Shown here piece by piece: positions 31,905-42,356 of a stretch of DNA of 64,000 bases (position 1 is its first letter; each line of letters begins with the position of its first letter). A model generated the notes under the pieces. It was not told the DNA's origin. It ran no database searches and saw only the letters and a list, made by a program, of their open reading frames with translations. A program made the position numbers and the translations under genes. The stretch comes from Elgaria multicarinata webbii (lineage: Eukaryota > Chordata > Lepidosauria > Squamata > Anguidae): contig NC_086179.1 of the NCBI RefSeq assembly GCF_023053635.1, positions 2,928,001 through 2,992,000 of the forward strand, read 5' to 3'.

Positions 31905-32200
31905 ATATTCCTAGGGCAGCTCCTTCTTGTGTTTTCTCTTAAGTTTCATTTCCCATTTCTAAGGAGTGAGTTCACTGTTTCAGCATAAGGGGAAACTGAA
32001 AACCCTGTTGAAGTGAATGCAAATAGTCTACAAAAGCTCACGGAACAAATGAGTTTGTCTTTCTGGGCCTGTAGAAGTATTTGTTTGTTTGACTGAGGGA
32101 TTTAGTATACTTTGTCCGCCAATACCATTCCCAGGGCAGCTGTTTTATTTTCTCTAGGTTTCGCTTTCCATTTCCAAAGCATGAATTCACAGCTCCTGTA
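31905..32200 (+). promoter_or_regulatory. tandem pair of ISRE-like segments
   Basis: Two related stretches (about 31905-31990 and 32120-32200) share GGGCAGCT, a TTTCTCT run, an ISRE-like core and a following ATTCAC. The cores are AGTTTCATTTCCC at 31942-31954 and GGTTTCGCTTTCC at 32157-32169, one mismatch from AGTTTCNNTTTC. They lie 2.4-2.7 kb upstream of the first candidate exon of the downstream gene. They may be remnants of another IFIT-type promoter or an interferon-responsive promoter of that gene. Confidence 0.4.
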
Positions 32201-32218
32201 TAAGACAAAGCTAACAAG

Positions 32219-32241
32219 CAACACACACACACACACACACA
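32219..32241. repeat. (CA)n microsatellite
   Basis: About eleven CA units. Confidence 0.9.
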
Positions 32242-32329
32242 ACTGCATGCACAGAGAGCAACCCACAGACTCTCTTGAGTTAGCTGGGCTGGATCACGGA
32301 CAAGGCAAAGCTGACCTCAGGGAAGGCAA

Positions 32330-32425
32330 CCCCTGGCCGACAGCTGGTTGGCCACGGTGCGAACAGAGTGCTGGACCAGATGGAACCTTGGTCTGATCCA
32401 ACATCAGGGCTCTTCTGATGGTCTT
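32330..32425 (+). mobile_element. CR1-like subfamily 2, 3' tip
   Basis: GGACCAGATGGAACCTTGG and CAGGGCTCTTCTGATGGTCTTA match the tail at 4630-4805. Confidence 0.65.
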
Positions 32426-32442
32426 ATGCTTGCTGATCTACT

Positions 32443-33037
32443 GCGAATCATAGAATCATAGAACAGCAGAGTTGGAAGGGGCCTACAAGGCCATCCAGTC
32501 CAACCCCCCTGCTCAATGCAGGAATCAACCCTAAAGCATCCCTGACAGATGGTTGTCCAGCTGCCTCTTGAAGGCCTCTAGTGTGGGAGAGCCCACAACC
32601 TCCCTAGGTCACTGGTTCCATTGTCATACTGCTCTAACAGTCAGGAAGTTTTTCCTGATGTCCAGCTGGAATCTGGCTTCCTTTAACTTGAGCCCATTAT
32701 TCTGTGTCCTGCACTCTGGGAGGATCGAGAAGGGACCCTGGCCCTCCTCTGTTTGACAACCTTTCAAGTATTTGAAGAGGGCTGTCATGTCTCCCCTCAG
32801 CCTTCTCTTCTGCAGGCTCAACATGCCCAGTTCTTTCAGTCTCTCTTCATAGGGCTTTCTTTCCAGACCCCTGATCATCCTCGTTGCCCTCCTCTGAACA
32901 CGCTCCAGCTTGTCTGCATCCTTCTTGAATTGTGGAGCCCAGAACTGGATGCAATACTCTAGATGAGGCCTAACCAGGGCCAAATAGAGAGGAAGCAGTA
33001 CCTCACGTGATTTGGAAGCTATACTTCTATTAATGGT
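32443..33037 (-). mobile_element. CR1 LINE 3' fragment
   Basis: On the minus strand a 119-residue frame (32983-32624) reads [20 protein letters not shown] through [13 protein letters not shown]. The far end joins the gypsy fossil at 33038. Confidence 0.9.
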
Positions 33038-33530
33038 CTTCTTGGAAGTTCATGAGGTAACATTGATTCTTTTTGGTTTTTATTCCTGAAGGTTTGACAT
33101 GTGGTACATGACATGTGGTACCATTTCTTCTATTCAAGCACACATTTCTAGCCAATAAACAGCTTCCTGTGGCCTCCTTTTGCATAATTCAACACCCAGG
33201 TGACCCTCATGTATAGTCCTCAGTACCTCTTTCCTCAAGTCCTGGGGTACTATGAGTCTGACACTTTTAAAAATGACCCCATCATGAACACTCAATTCCT
33301 CCCTGTAATTCCAGTAAACATGAATATACTCTGGAACTGCCATTCTTCTATTTGGCCATCCCTGGAAAACAGTATTTTTTAGGATTTGCAACCTGCTATT
33401 ATTACTTGACCCTGCCCTACCACACACATATATTTTGTCATGGCTGCTTTTCGTTGTTCCCTCGCCCATTGGGACTTTTGTACCTTCTGGATTTTGTCAC
33501 ATCACAGCTGGTTTGGGTCGGATTATTACA
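33038..33530 (-). mobile_element. Ty3/gypsy LTR-retrotransposon fossil (integrase region)
   Basis: The minus strand encodes a stretch of integrase N-terminal zinc-finger type, recognisable by IHEGHLGVELCKRRPQEAVY-W. It is a short, broken internal piece without LTRs, next to a CR1 on one side and a MITE on the other. It is old and non-functional. Confidence 0.75.
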
Positions 33531-33538
33531 GGAAACTA

Positions 33539-33854
33539 GGGTGACCCTATGAAAAGGAGGACAGGGCTCCTATATCTTTAACAGTTGTATTGAAAAGGGA
33601 ATTTCAGCCGGTGTCATTTGTATATAGGGAGAACCTGGTGAGATTCCCTCTTCATCACAACAGTTAAAGCTGCAGGTGCCCTGCCCTCTTTTAAATCTGG
33701 TCACTCTAGTATAGCTCCTGCAGCTTTAACTGTTGTGATGAAGAGGGAGTTTCCCCAGGTTCCCCATATATACAAATGACACCTGCTGGAATTCCCTTTT
33801 CTATGCAACTGTTAAAGATATAGGAGCCCGGTCCTCCTTTTCATAGGGTCACCC
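33539..33854. mobile_element. complete palindromic Tc1/mariner-type MITE
   Basis: 316 bp from GGGTGACCCTATGAAAAGGA to its complement TCATAGGGTCACCC, flanked by TA on both sides (33537-33538 and 33855-33856). The two halves pair almost throughout. This is the reference copy for pieces at 5993, 27140, 33968, 36541, 47290, 51154 and 56302. Confidence 0.85.
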
Positions 33855-33967
33855 TACAGGAAATGTCTCTTTCTAGGCTCTCCGGCCAGGCCTCAAAGAA
33901 GGAGAGGTTCTAGTGAGGTCACCGCACTGCCATCATGGCTGTGGCCTTTCTGGTGTGGGTGTGTGAC

Positions 33968-34553
33968 TAGGGTGACCATATGAAAAGGAGGACAGGGCTC
34001 CTGTATCTTTAACAGTAATGTAGAAAAGGGAATTTCAGCAGGTGTCAATTGAAGTGAGTGAAATTCCTTCTTCATTGTTTATTTATTTATTACATTTTTA
34101 TACCGCCCAATAGCCGAAGCTCTCTGGGCGGTTCACAAAAATTAAAACCATCATAAAACAACCAACAGGTTAAAAACACAAATACAAAACACAGTATAAA
34201 AAGCACAACCAGGATAAAACCACGCAGCAAAATTGATATAAGGTTAAAATACAGAGTTAAAACAGTAAAATTTAAATTTAAGTTAAAATTAAGTGTTAAA
34301 ATACTGAGTGAATAAAAAGGTCTTCAGCTGGCGACGAAAGGAGTACAATGTAGGCGCTGTTCATCACAACAGTTAAAGCTACACTAGCTATAGTAGAGTG
34401 GCCAGATACAAAAGAGGGCAGGGCTTCTGCAGCTTTAACTGTTGTGATGAAGAGGGAATTTCACCCTCTTCAATTGACACCGGCTGAAATTCTCTTTTCT
34501 TCATTACTGTTAAAGATACAGGAGCCCTGTCCTCCTTTTCATATGGTCACCCT
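33968..34553. mobile_element. palindromic MITE split by an L2 tail
   Basis: Left half 33968-34075 starts AGGGTGACCATATGAAAAGG. An L2 3' end in complement follows (34076-34365: (TTTA)n, CCGAAGCTCTCTGGGCGG). The right half ends TTCATATGGTCACCCTAG at 34553. Confidence 0.85.
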
Positions 34554-34593
34554 AGGTGTGTGGCTAAATTGGGACTTTCAACCTCCATTTCAG

Positions 34594-34631
34594 CTGAGTG
34601 GATTACAGGGAAAGAAAAGAAAAAATACCAG
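34594..34631 (+). CDS. candidate upstream exon of the EF-hand gene
   Basis: Acceptor CCTCCATTTCAG (34593) and donor GTGAGT (34632) bound 38 bases reading (x)CT then EWITGKEKKKYQ. It ends in phase 0, matching the phase-0 start of the exon at 37781. No upstream partner ending with one base was found. It is short, so it could be chance. Confidence 0.4.
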
Positions 34632-35161
34632 GTGAGTTATCACTGTGTTCCGGAGAGAATTAAACAGTACATTTCTAAAGAAGAACTCCTATTGCTACGT
34701 GTCCCGAAACAGACGCAGCTGCCAGGTTCTGCCTTATTTCCATAAAGGCTCTCATGTAGCCACAGGCTGCAGCTCCTGGGCTCTCCATGAATAATTGAGG
34801 TCCCGACGGCTGGCAGGAACAAGCTGGAGCCGGGGAGAGCTTTGAACGTCTGCCTGCATCTTGGCCTCCCTCCGTCTGCGGCCTGGAGCTCCAGCAGATA
34901 GCGGGGTACGTATGCATCGGGTTGTGGTAGTGAAGATCGCCCTCCTCTCCACTGCCCCTGGCTACTGACTTGCTTTGCACCCAGAACTAGGTATGGGGAA
35001 GGTGAAGCAAGCAGAATGCCCTACAGCAGGCAGGAAAGAAGGGTGGTGGACACGTGGGGCGGAAAGTCCACCCGTGGGCTGCATCCCCTCTCTGGTTCTT
35101 GTGGATTTTAAAGGTATGGCCACGGCCTCCGGATTAAGATCTAACTTGTTACGCTTTCCAG

Positions 35162-35211
35162 CGTCCAGAGGGCTGTGGACAAAGTTGGAGTCAAACCAAC
35201 CTTCCTGCAAG
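35162..35211 (+). other. exon-like 50-bp segment, phase does not fit
   Basis: A good acceptor (TTACGCTTTCCAG) and donor (GTAGGC) surround 50 bases that read VQRAVDKVGVKPTFLQ in one frame. The phases do not connect the exons at 34594 and 37781, so it is either from an alternative transcript, another gene, or chance. Confidence 0.2.
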
Positions 35212-35691
35212 GTAGGCCCCCAGACCAAACGTCCAATCTTCTCAGGCTAATCCTTGCCCTAGCCCCCTTCCCAACCGGGACGAGCCAGAGGTTCTCCGAA
35301 TAAACACACACACACACACCCAGTTTAATACCATACAGCTAAAACTAATACGTAAGGTTTTGGCCGGAGGTAGTAGCAGCAAAGGGGGGAAGGAACGGAA
35401 GGGGAGGGAAGGAGAGGGAATCAAAGGAAAGACAGAAAAGGGACCATTTACAAGGAGCCAAGGCTCCATCTAAAATCCTCAAACACACAACCCACCCCCA
35501 GCCATAAAAGCGGCTAGCCTTGTCTCAGGAAACCCAGACACTTAAAAATAACCAAAAGAACCTAGCTTACTCTGAGTAGCCCATCCGTGCTACTCAGACC
35601 TGATCTCCTCCTTTGAGCCAGAAAAGAAGATGAGCGTCCCCACCCAGGATACCCTTTTATCCCTCTTTGGACCCTAGGGTCCCATGATCTC

Positions 35692-36110
35692 CCCGAAGCA
35701 ACCCCGAGGGGATCTACACAGCGTCATGAAGGCGCTTGCGTGCACCTGCAGTGCGCCCCGAAACTCATTGTGTAGATCCTGCCCTACCTGGCCAGAAGAG
35801 ACGGAGGAGGAGGCAGCCGCCACCCCACCTTCTTCCGCCGAGCTCTCTGACACGGGTGGCTCTTTCGCTGGCAGCAGGAGGCCGGCAGGGAGGTCGGTGG
35901 CGGTGGCGGCGAGGATGCGGCCGGATTCCCCAGTGAAGCCGCCGAGCCTGGAAACTTTTCGCCCCGTCCCCACGAGGGGCGATGCGGGGCCGCCGCCGCT
36001 GCCTCCTCCTCCGTCTCTTCTGGCCAGGTAGGGCAGGATCTACACAATGAGTTTTGGGGCGCACTGCAGGCGCATGTAAGCGCCTTCACGACGCTGTGTA
36101 GATCCCCTCC
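35692..36110. mobile_element. long-arm palindromic DNA element, GC-rich core
   Basis: The left arm starts GGGGATCTACACAGCGTCAT and the right arm ends with its near-complement. About 112 bp pair with few mismatches, including GGATCTACACAATGAG-type and GGCCAGAAGAGACGGAGGAG phrases. The central 150 bp is very GC-rich. Related GTGTAGATCC ends occur near 49165. Open frames inside are low-complexity artefacts. Confidence 0.75.
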
Positions 36111-36540
36111 CCAGCTCTGCCTGGCTCCTAACAGCCCTCCCCACGTAGGGCGGGGGCTTCACCCTCTTTCTCACAACTGAACACAATTATCCTAACGACC
36201 AGGGAGATAACCTACAGGTGAGAGGCCCAGTCTGACCTTGGAGTCTCGGAGCCAAGAGCTTCACACTTCCACTTCACATATACCATCATAGCTACACAGC
36301 ACATACCAGAACAGGTACAGGACAACGAACAATACAGTTAAAGAGCCAGCACAGCCAGCAGTGCCCCAGGTCCTTCACAAGGGCTACAGTTCCTTTCACT
36401 GTGGCAGGATATGCAGAAAATCAACGGAGGAGACCGATTGAGTTTCTGCCTGTTGAGCAGGCAGAGTTGTTAAAAGGCTCAGGAACCCTGCCAAACAAAA
36501 GCAAAAGGTGCAAGTCTGTAGAAAGCGGTTGCAGGCTACT
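36111..36540. other. unassigned, no gene seen
   Basis: No exon or repeat family is recognised between the palindrome and the MITE fragment at 36541. Confidence 0.4.
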
Positions 36541-36656
36541 GCTGTGATGAAGAGGGAATGTCACCAGGTGCTGCCTGCGTACAAATGACACCTGCTGAAA
36601 TTCCCTTTTCAATAGAGATACAGAAGCCCTGTCCTCCTTTCCATAGGGTCACCCTA
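36541..36656. mobile_element. right half of the Tc1-type MITE
   Basis: GATGAAGAGGGAATGTCACC runs to TCCATAGGGTCACCCTA. The next element (hAT) is inserted at its end. Confidence 0.7.
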
Positions 36657-36659
36657 CAG

Positions 36660-37705
36660 CAGAGCTTTCCAAACACAGACAAGCTGGAGGGGGTTCAGAG
36701 GAGGGCAACCAGGATGATCAGGGGTCTGGAAACAAAGCCCTATGAGGACAGACTGAAAGAACTGGGCATGTTTAGCCTGGAGAAGAGAAGATGGAGGGGA
36801 GACACGAGAGCCCTCTTCAAATACTTAAAAGGTTGTCACACAGAGGAGGGCCAGGATATCTTCTCGATCCTCCCAGAGTGCAGGACACGGAATAGCGGGC
36901 TCAAGTTAAAGGAAGCCAGATTCCAGCTGGACATCAGGAAAAACTTCCTGACTGTTAGAGCAGTACGACAATGGAATCAGTGACCTAGGGAGGTTGTGGG
37001 CTCTCCCACACTAGAGTCATTCAAGAGGCAGCTGGACAACCGTGCTTTAGGGTGGATTCCTGCACTGAGCAGGGGGTTGGACTCGATGGCCTTGTAGGCC
37101 CCTTCCAACTCTGCTATTCTATGATTCTATGAAACTTTTCATGTTGGTGACACACTTTTTAGACGTGCATCGTTTCGCGACACAGTAATTCAGTTTTACT
37201 GGCAAACCAGAGGTTAAAAACTAAGCCCTTGTAAGAGATCCGGACACATACATAAATTGTAATAATGAAATGCATGGGGACACAACATATCTCATGAAAA
37301 CCTTTCATTTATATTTTTAAAAATATATGATTTGCAAGATAGTAACGTACATTTTACTTTTCACAATGAACCAATTTTGTTGAGCGGCGGTTGAGACGGT
37401 GTTCTATCAAAAAACTGGACCCACTTTAGGTGCAGCCGTGTCACCGGAAGTGAAGCGGAATCAGCCGTTTCGACCCGATTATGCATCCTGCGCATGCGCA
37501 GTACCTGTAGGGTCCCTCGACCGTGGTGTGCATACACGGATACGACGGAAGGGGAACGTACTAGTGCACCATACTAATTGGCACCTTTGCTGTGTAAAAA
37601 TGCATGCAAGTTGGTATTGCTTATTTCTCGTTACGTTCGCGTGACACACCTGCACACTGCAGCAGACACACTAACGTGTCGCGACATACAGTTTGGAAAG
37701 CTCTG
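36660..37705. mobile_element. hAT element with nested CR1
   Basis: Termini CAGAGCTTTCCAAAC and GTTTGGAAAGCTCTG are perfect inverted repeats, flanked by the 8-bp duplication CCCTACAG (36652-36659 and 37706-37713). A CR1 3' part (about 36671-37135) sits inside its left end. The remaining 560 bp have no transposase frame. It ends 75 bp before the exon at 37781. Confidence 0.9.
36671..37135 (+). mobile_element. CR1 LINE 3' fragment inside hAT
   Basis: ACAGACAAGCTGGAGGGGGT runs through [20 protein letters not shown] to the terminal CTATGATTCTATGA. It is younger than the hAT that hosts it. Confidence 0.9.
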
Positions 37706-37780
37706 CCCTACAGTGTCCCTTTATCGCTCTTGCAATATCCCAGCAGGGATTAAGGCAGGCTCCCCCTCTTCCCTTCGCAG

Positions 37781-37927
37781 GAGCAGGCCGGCTGGATTCA
37801 GGGTTTCCTAATGGACGCAAGAGGATTTGGCCGGGAAGGCTGGAGCCTGTGGAACCTGTACCGCCTTCAGCACGGGCTGTTCCAGACGCCCACAGAGAGG
37901 GCCCAGCTGCGGGCTGCTGTGCACCAG
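37781..37927 (+). CDS. EF-hand gene, exon A
   Basis: 147 bases (49 codons, phase 0 to 0) between TTCCCTTCGCAG and GTGAGG. Encodes EQAGWIQGFLMDARGFGREG, WSLWNLYRLQHGLFQ and TPTERAQLRAAVHQ. It is high-quality coding sequence with many Trp and Leu and no stop. The sequence around DARGFGREGWSL could be a degenerate EF-hand loop. Confidence 0.75.
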
Positions 37928-38029
37928 GTGAGGGAGCAAAGACAAACATTTTAAAAGTTTTATCAAAGTATTGCAACAGACGTGGAGAGGAGAGCAGATA
38001 GCAAGAACTTAAGAAGTCTTCTTTAGATT

Positions 38030-38383
38030 TCTGAGGGGAGACATGAGAGCACTCTTCAAATACTTAAAAGGTTGTCACACAGAGGAGGGCCAGGATCTCT
38101 TCTCGATCCTCCCAGAGTGCAGGACACGGAATAAGGGGCTCAAGTGACAGGAAGCCAGATTCCGGCTGGACATCAGGAAAAACTTCCTGACTGTTAGAGC
38201 AGTACAACAATGGAACCAATGACCTAGGGAGGTTGTGGGCTCTCCCACACTAGAGGCCTTCAAGAAGCAGCTGGACAGCCACCTGTCAGGGATGCTTTAG
38301 GGTGGATTCCTGCAGTGAGCAGGGGGTTGGACTCGATGGCCTTGTAGGCCCCTTCCAACTCTGCTCTTCTATGATTCTATGAT
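38030..38383 (+). mobile_element. CR1 LINE 3' fragment
   Basis: GAGGGGAGACATGAGAGCAC runs to CTTCTATGATTCTATGATT. Intronic. Confidence 0.9.
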
Positions 38384-39105
38384 TAAGTCCCTGGCCAAAT
38401 CAGACGAGAGTCAAGTCCCAGCTACTCCGTTCTGTCAGTGGCCAGCCAAAGGCCTCTGGATACTCCCAAGCAAGGCATAGGACAACAACGCCTTCTCAAC
38501 ACTTGGTAGTTAGAGAGACACTGGTTTGGACCATGGAGGCTCCATACGTAGTAAAAGTCAGGACTTCTAAGAGAGTCTCATCCAGGCCACCAAAGTTCAA
38601 GAAACCCGCTGGAAGGGATTCAGAGGGGACCTGGCCATTCTTGCCCCTGTATTCTTTATTGGTCTATTTTATATAGGAAAGTGCTTTTTAGATTTTATTT
38701 CCATAGCGCACCCCTCCGCAATCACTGCACCTGGAACTTTACAAGAGGCCAGGTCCTTGCCCCGAGGAGCTTACAATCTAACATTCAAAACAAGGAGGCA
38801 AATGGTAAATGGGAGGAATATGCAACTGCTTCAGCTGCACGTACTAGGATTAGTATCGGCCGTGCTGGCTGGGGATAATGGGAAATGTAGTCCAACACAT
38901 CTAGAGGGCACCCAGTTGGAGAAAGGAAGGCTGCAGTTGGTTATGTGGAGTAAGGGGTGTCGTGCCAAGATCGGTTTAGAGAAGGGATTTGAATTTAGAG
39001 AGGCGGCAGCACGCCGGCATCTGGCATTATTAGTCTGCACGGGCTGGTTTTGTGCCGAGGTCCGACTGGCCAAGGTCTTTCCAACTCTCTGCTACTACCT
39101 AAGAT

Positions 39106-39207
39106 CTGTCAGGGATGCTTTAAGGTGGATTCCTGCAGTGAGCAGGGGGTTGGACTCGATGGCCTTGCAGGCCCCTTCCAACTCTGCTATTCTATGATTC
39201 TATGATC
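39106..39207 (+). mobile_element. CR1 3' terminal fragment
   Basis: CTGTCAGGGATGCTTTAAGG runs to CTATTCTATGATTCTATGA. Confidence 0.85.
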
Positions 39208-39239
39208 CTTTTTAACTGGAGATGCCTGTAAAACAGCTG

Positions 39240-39472
39240 CTCGACCACTATTTTTATTTTTTATTTTTATTACACTTCTATCCCGCCATTTTTTTCTCCA
39301 AGGAACCCACAGCGGCGTACATAATCCTCCTCCTCTCTGTGAGGTAGGTTGGGCTGAGAGCCTGTGCCTGGCCCAAAACCACTCAGTGGGATTCCATGGC
39401 CGAGTGGAGACTAGAACCTGGATCTCCCGACTCCCAGTCCAACACTCTAACCACTACACCGCACTTCACCAC
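39240..39472 (-). mobile_element. MIR-type tRNA SINE
   Basis: In complement: A box GTGTAGTGGTTAGAGTG, B box GGTTCTAGTCTCC, core with CCTACCTCACAGAGAGG and an L2-like tail (GGCGGGATAGAAGTGTAATA). This is the MIR/CORE-SINE arrangement, mobilised by L2. Confidence 0.75.
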
Positions 39473-39746
39473 TACGAACTACAGCCTCTGCACAATAAAT
39501 GCTATTTCATAAACATCTAGCTGCCCTTTAGGGAAACATCGTGGTTGCTTCTTCATCCAAAGGCCTTCAAATCCAGAGGATCCACCAGGATTCAGTTTAG
39601 GAGGGGAAAGTTAGTTGGCCCCTTAATGAAATCCACAAGCGCCTCCAATTTTAGCCCCTCGTAGCCACCGAACAATAGCAGCTCCTTTGCAACGTGGTCT
39701 AAGAGTTCCCAAAGGTACGCCGTTAACTGCTGTCTCTGTCCCGCAG

Positions 39747-39839
39747 GTCTTTGGGGGCCAACCCTGGGGAGGCTGCTGCTCTGACCAGCTTTTGGAGGTC
39801 CTTCTTGAAGCAGGACAGCAGAGCTATCTGAAGCAGCAA
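39747..39839 (+). CDS. EF-hand gene, exon B
   Basis: 93 bases (31 codons, phase 0 to 0) between CTCTGTCCCGCAG and GTGAGT. Encodes VFGGQPWGGCCSDQLLEVLL then EAGQQSYLKQQ. Amphipathic helical character. It follows exon A without phase conflict. Confidence 0.72.
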
Positions 39840-39868
39840 GTGAGTCTTTTTTATTTATTTATTTAAAA

Positions 39869-40458
39869 CAGTGGTTCCCAAACTTTTTCAGGTCACCGCC
39901 CCCTTGGTTCCACAAACTCATGCCCAGTGCCCCCTACCCTGCACTATAAAAATCATTATTCAGAATAGCGGTTTTCAACGACCCACTAAGGAAGACAATA
40001 ACAATAAAATTCAAAACAGTAACAATTAATTGAATATTTATTCAAAATCCGAAGTACCCTCCGCAGGCTTGCCAAGGAAGGGAGGGAAAAGAGAGCGAAC
40101 GCCTCTGTTTTGCAGCCGGCGTGGCGGGGCACACCAAGCAGGGTATGTCTCTTCATTAGCATTTTGGTGCTTTTGAAACTTTTCAATTCACCGTTAAAAG
40201 GACTCTTCTTAAACGGTATTAATACATGTGTGGATTCTTCCCCTATATGGCTTCGGACTAAACTACCTTTTCCCATAAAAATGTCCCTGGGTTTTAAGAC
40301 CTTCTGGAAAGGGGCTTCTCGGAAAAGACCACCTCGAGCGCCCCACTGCCGCTCCTTTGCCTCTTAGCGCCCCCCTGCCGCCCCCTTGCCTCTTAACGTG
40401 CCCCTATGCAATCCCACCCACCCCAAGGGGGCAGTACCGCCCACTTTGGGAACCACTG
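39869..40458. mobile_element. hAT (Charlie-like) non-autonomous element
   Basis: Termini CAGTGGTTCCCAAACTTT and CTTTGGGAACCACTG, flanked by the 8-bp duplication ATTTAAAA (39861-39868 and 40459-40466). About 590 bp, with no transposase. It splits an L2 tail that resumes as CATTTATATCCCGCCC. Confidence 0.9.
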
Positions 40459-41100
40459 ATTTAAAACATTTATATCCCGCCCTATATCAATAAGATCTCA
40501 GGGCGGCGTACAGCATTGGGGCCTGGGGGACGACCGGGGGGCGGGGGGAATTCCATGATTGCTCAGGACCTCACCTTTATGGGGCTGTAAGACAGGAGCT
40601 GAGTTGCAAAATCCCCATATCAGAAAACTAAAACACTGATCTAAAAATGCTAGCAATCCAATGTTGGATCCCCCCGGAATATTTTAATATTTGACAGTAT
40701 TTGGTCATTGACATGCAACAGTATTTAATATACTTTTACTATGTTTGATACTTGTCATGCAATGGCATGTAGTTTATGACAATATTTGATAGATGACATG
40801 CAGTGGGATCAGATACTTGACAGTTTATTGGATTTCGCATATGACTCTTAACGTAACCAAAACTATCGAGAAATACCCCAAACCCGAACCGTTCAAATTC
40901 GGAGGTAAACACACTTGTACAACCCATTATCCCCATATCTGAACTCATCTTGAGAATGACAAATCTGCTGTCTGTCACTTTATGGCCATCATGGCTTGTT
41001 TTTTAATTAGAGCAGGGGAATTGGGAGGATGGCGTTTGGCTGCCAGCTACAACAGATGAAGACAATGAAAGGGGCGATTTGTCATTCTGGAGAAACAAAA
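40459..41100. other. intronic sequence, no gene seen
   Basis: It starts with an L2-type tail (TATATCCCGCCCTATATC), then about 500 bp of AT-rich sequence with the phrase TTTGACAGTATTTGG and degenerate versions (GACATGCA, TTTGATA) repeated several times between 40680 and 40830. No exon found. Confidence 0.45.
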
Positions 41101-41124
41101 CCACGTTCCAGAGTTTTCGGCTAG

Positions 41125-41235
41125 TTTCATTTCACTTCACTTTCATTTACGTTATTTCTATGCCTCCCCATAGCCTAAGCTCTCTGGGCGGTTCACAAAA
41201 ATTAAAAACCATTAAAAATACATTGCACAAACTAC
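41125..41235 (-). mobile_element. L2 3' tail
   Basis: CCTAAGCTCTCTGGGCGGTT and CACAAAAATTAAAAACC are the complement of the L2 end. Confidence 0.7.
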
Positions 41236-41269
41236 AAAAAAGCGTTTGCGTGAAAACATATCGACAGCA

Positions 41270-41957
41270 ATACTACAAACGAGAAGGATCTTGGAATTGT
41301 TGTAGATCGCAAGCTGAATATGAGCCAACGGTGCGATATGGCTGCAAGAAAGGCAAATGCTATTTTGGGCTGCATTAATAGAAGTAGAGCTTCCAAATCA
41401 TGTGAGGTACTTGTTCCTCTCTATTCGGCCCTGGTTAGGCCTCATCTAGAGTATTGTGTCCAGTTCTGGGCTCCACAATTCAAGAAGGACTCAGACAAGC
41501 TGGAGCGTGTTCAGAGGAGGGCAACCAGGGGTCGGGAAACAAAGCCCTATGAAGAGAGCCTGAAAGAACTGGGCATGTTGAGCCTGGAGAAGAGAAGATG
41601 GAGGGGAGACATGATAGCACTCTCCAAATACTTAAAAGGTTGTCACACAGAGGAGGGCCAGGATCTCTTCTCGATCCTCCCAGAGTGCAGGACACGGAAT
41701 AACGGGCTCAAGTTAAAGGAAGCCAGATTCCAGCTGGACATCAGGAAAAACTTCCTGACTGTTAGAGCAGTACGACAGTGGAACCAGCGACCTAGGGAGG
41801 TGGTGGGCTCTCCCACACTAGAGGCCATCAAGAGGCAGCTGGACAACCCTCTGTCAGGGATGCCCTAGGGTGGATTCCTGCATTGAGCAGGTGGTTGGAC
41901 TCGATGGCCTTGTGGGCCCCTTCCAACTCTGCTATTCTATGATTCTATGATTCTATT
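41270..41957 (+). mobile_element. CR1 LINE 3' part
   Basis: A 182-residue open frame (41320-41868) covers [20 protein letters not shown] to the C-terminus. It ends CTATGATTCTATGATTCTAT. Intronic. Confidence 0.92.
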
Positions 41958-41959
41958 GT

Positions 41960-42035
41960 AAATAAATAAATTAAATAAATATATACCGCCCCATGGCCGA
42001 AGCTCTCTGGGCAGTTTACAAAAGTTAAAAACAAT
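41960..42035 (-). mobile_element. L2 3' tail
   Basis: AATAAATATATACCGCCCCA and CCGAAGCTCTCTGGGCAG, directly after the CR1. Confidence 0.7.
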
Positions 42036-42191
42036 GAATATGAGTTTCAGCTCTAGTTCCCAGATTTTCCTCCTTCTGCCAGTAATAGCCTACTACTGCT
42101 CCCGATAGCAGAAGGAAAGCAGAAGTGCTGGTGGTTCCAGGCAAGGGCTAAAAGAGGGCTGTCTTTGGTCTCCCCCCCCCTCCTTCCCCAG

Positions 42192-42356
42192 CTTTATTGG
42201 GACTTCCAGCTTCTGGACTCGGACCATGATGGTTACCTCTCTGCCCGGGATGCTGAGCTGCTCCTGGCACAGATTCCGCAAGCGCGCACCACAGGGCAGG
42301 CCTGGCAGGACTTCCTCAGGAGCCGTGGGCCCGGGGTGGCCTGGAGAGACATCGAG
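42192..42356 (+). CDS. EF-hand gene, exon C (calcium-binding loop)
   Basis: 165 bases (55 codons, phase 0 to 0) between CCCCCTCCTTCCCCAG and GTAAGG. It encodes LYWDFQLLDSDHDGYLSARD, AELLLAQIPQARTTGQAWQD and FLRSRGPGVAWRDIE. DSDHDGYLSARD is a canonical EF-hand loop: Asp at 1, 3, 5, Gly at 6, Leu at 8, Asp at 12, with an aromatic-rich entering helix and a Leu-rich exiting helix. This is the clearest functional clue to the gene: a Ca2+-binding module followed by coiled-coil-like exons downstream. I see only one canonical loop, though EF-hands usually pair; exon A may hold a degenerate partner. I do not recognise the orthologue. No signal peptide or membrane segment is visible in the exons found, so the product is probably intracellular (inference). 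Confidence 0.8.

Noticed and set aside
35162-35211. Exon reading VQRAVDKVGVKPTFLQ in the EF-hand gene
   Set aside because: Splice sites look fair but the phases do not fit either neighbouring exon; kept only as a low-confidence feature.
35684-36089. Several frames of about 100 codons in the GC-rich palindrome
   Set aside because: They mirror each other on the two strands because the DNA is an inverted repeat; not independent genes.
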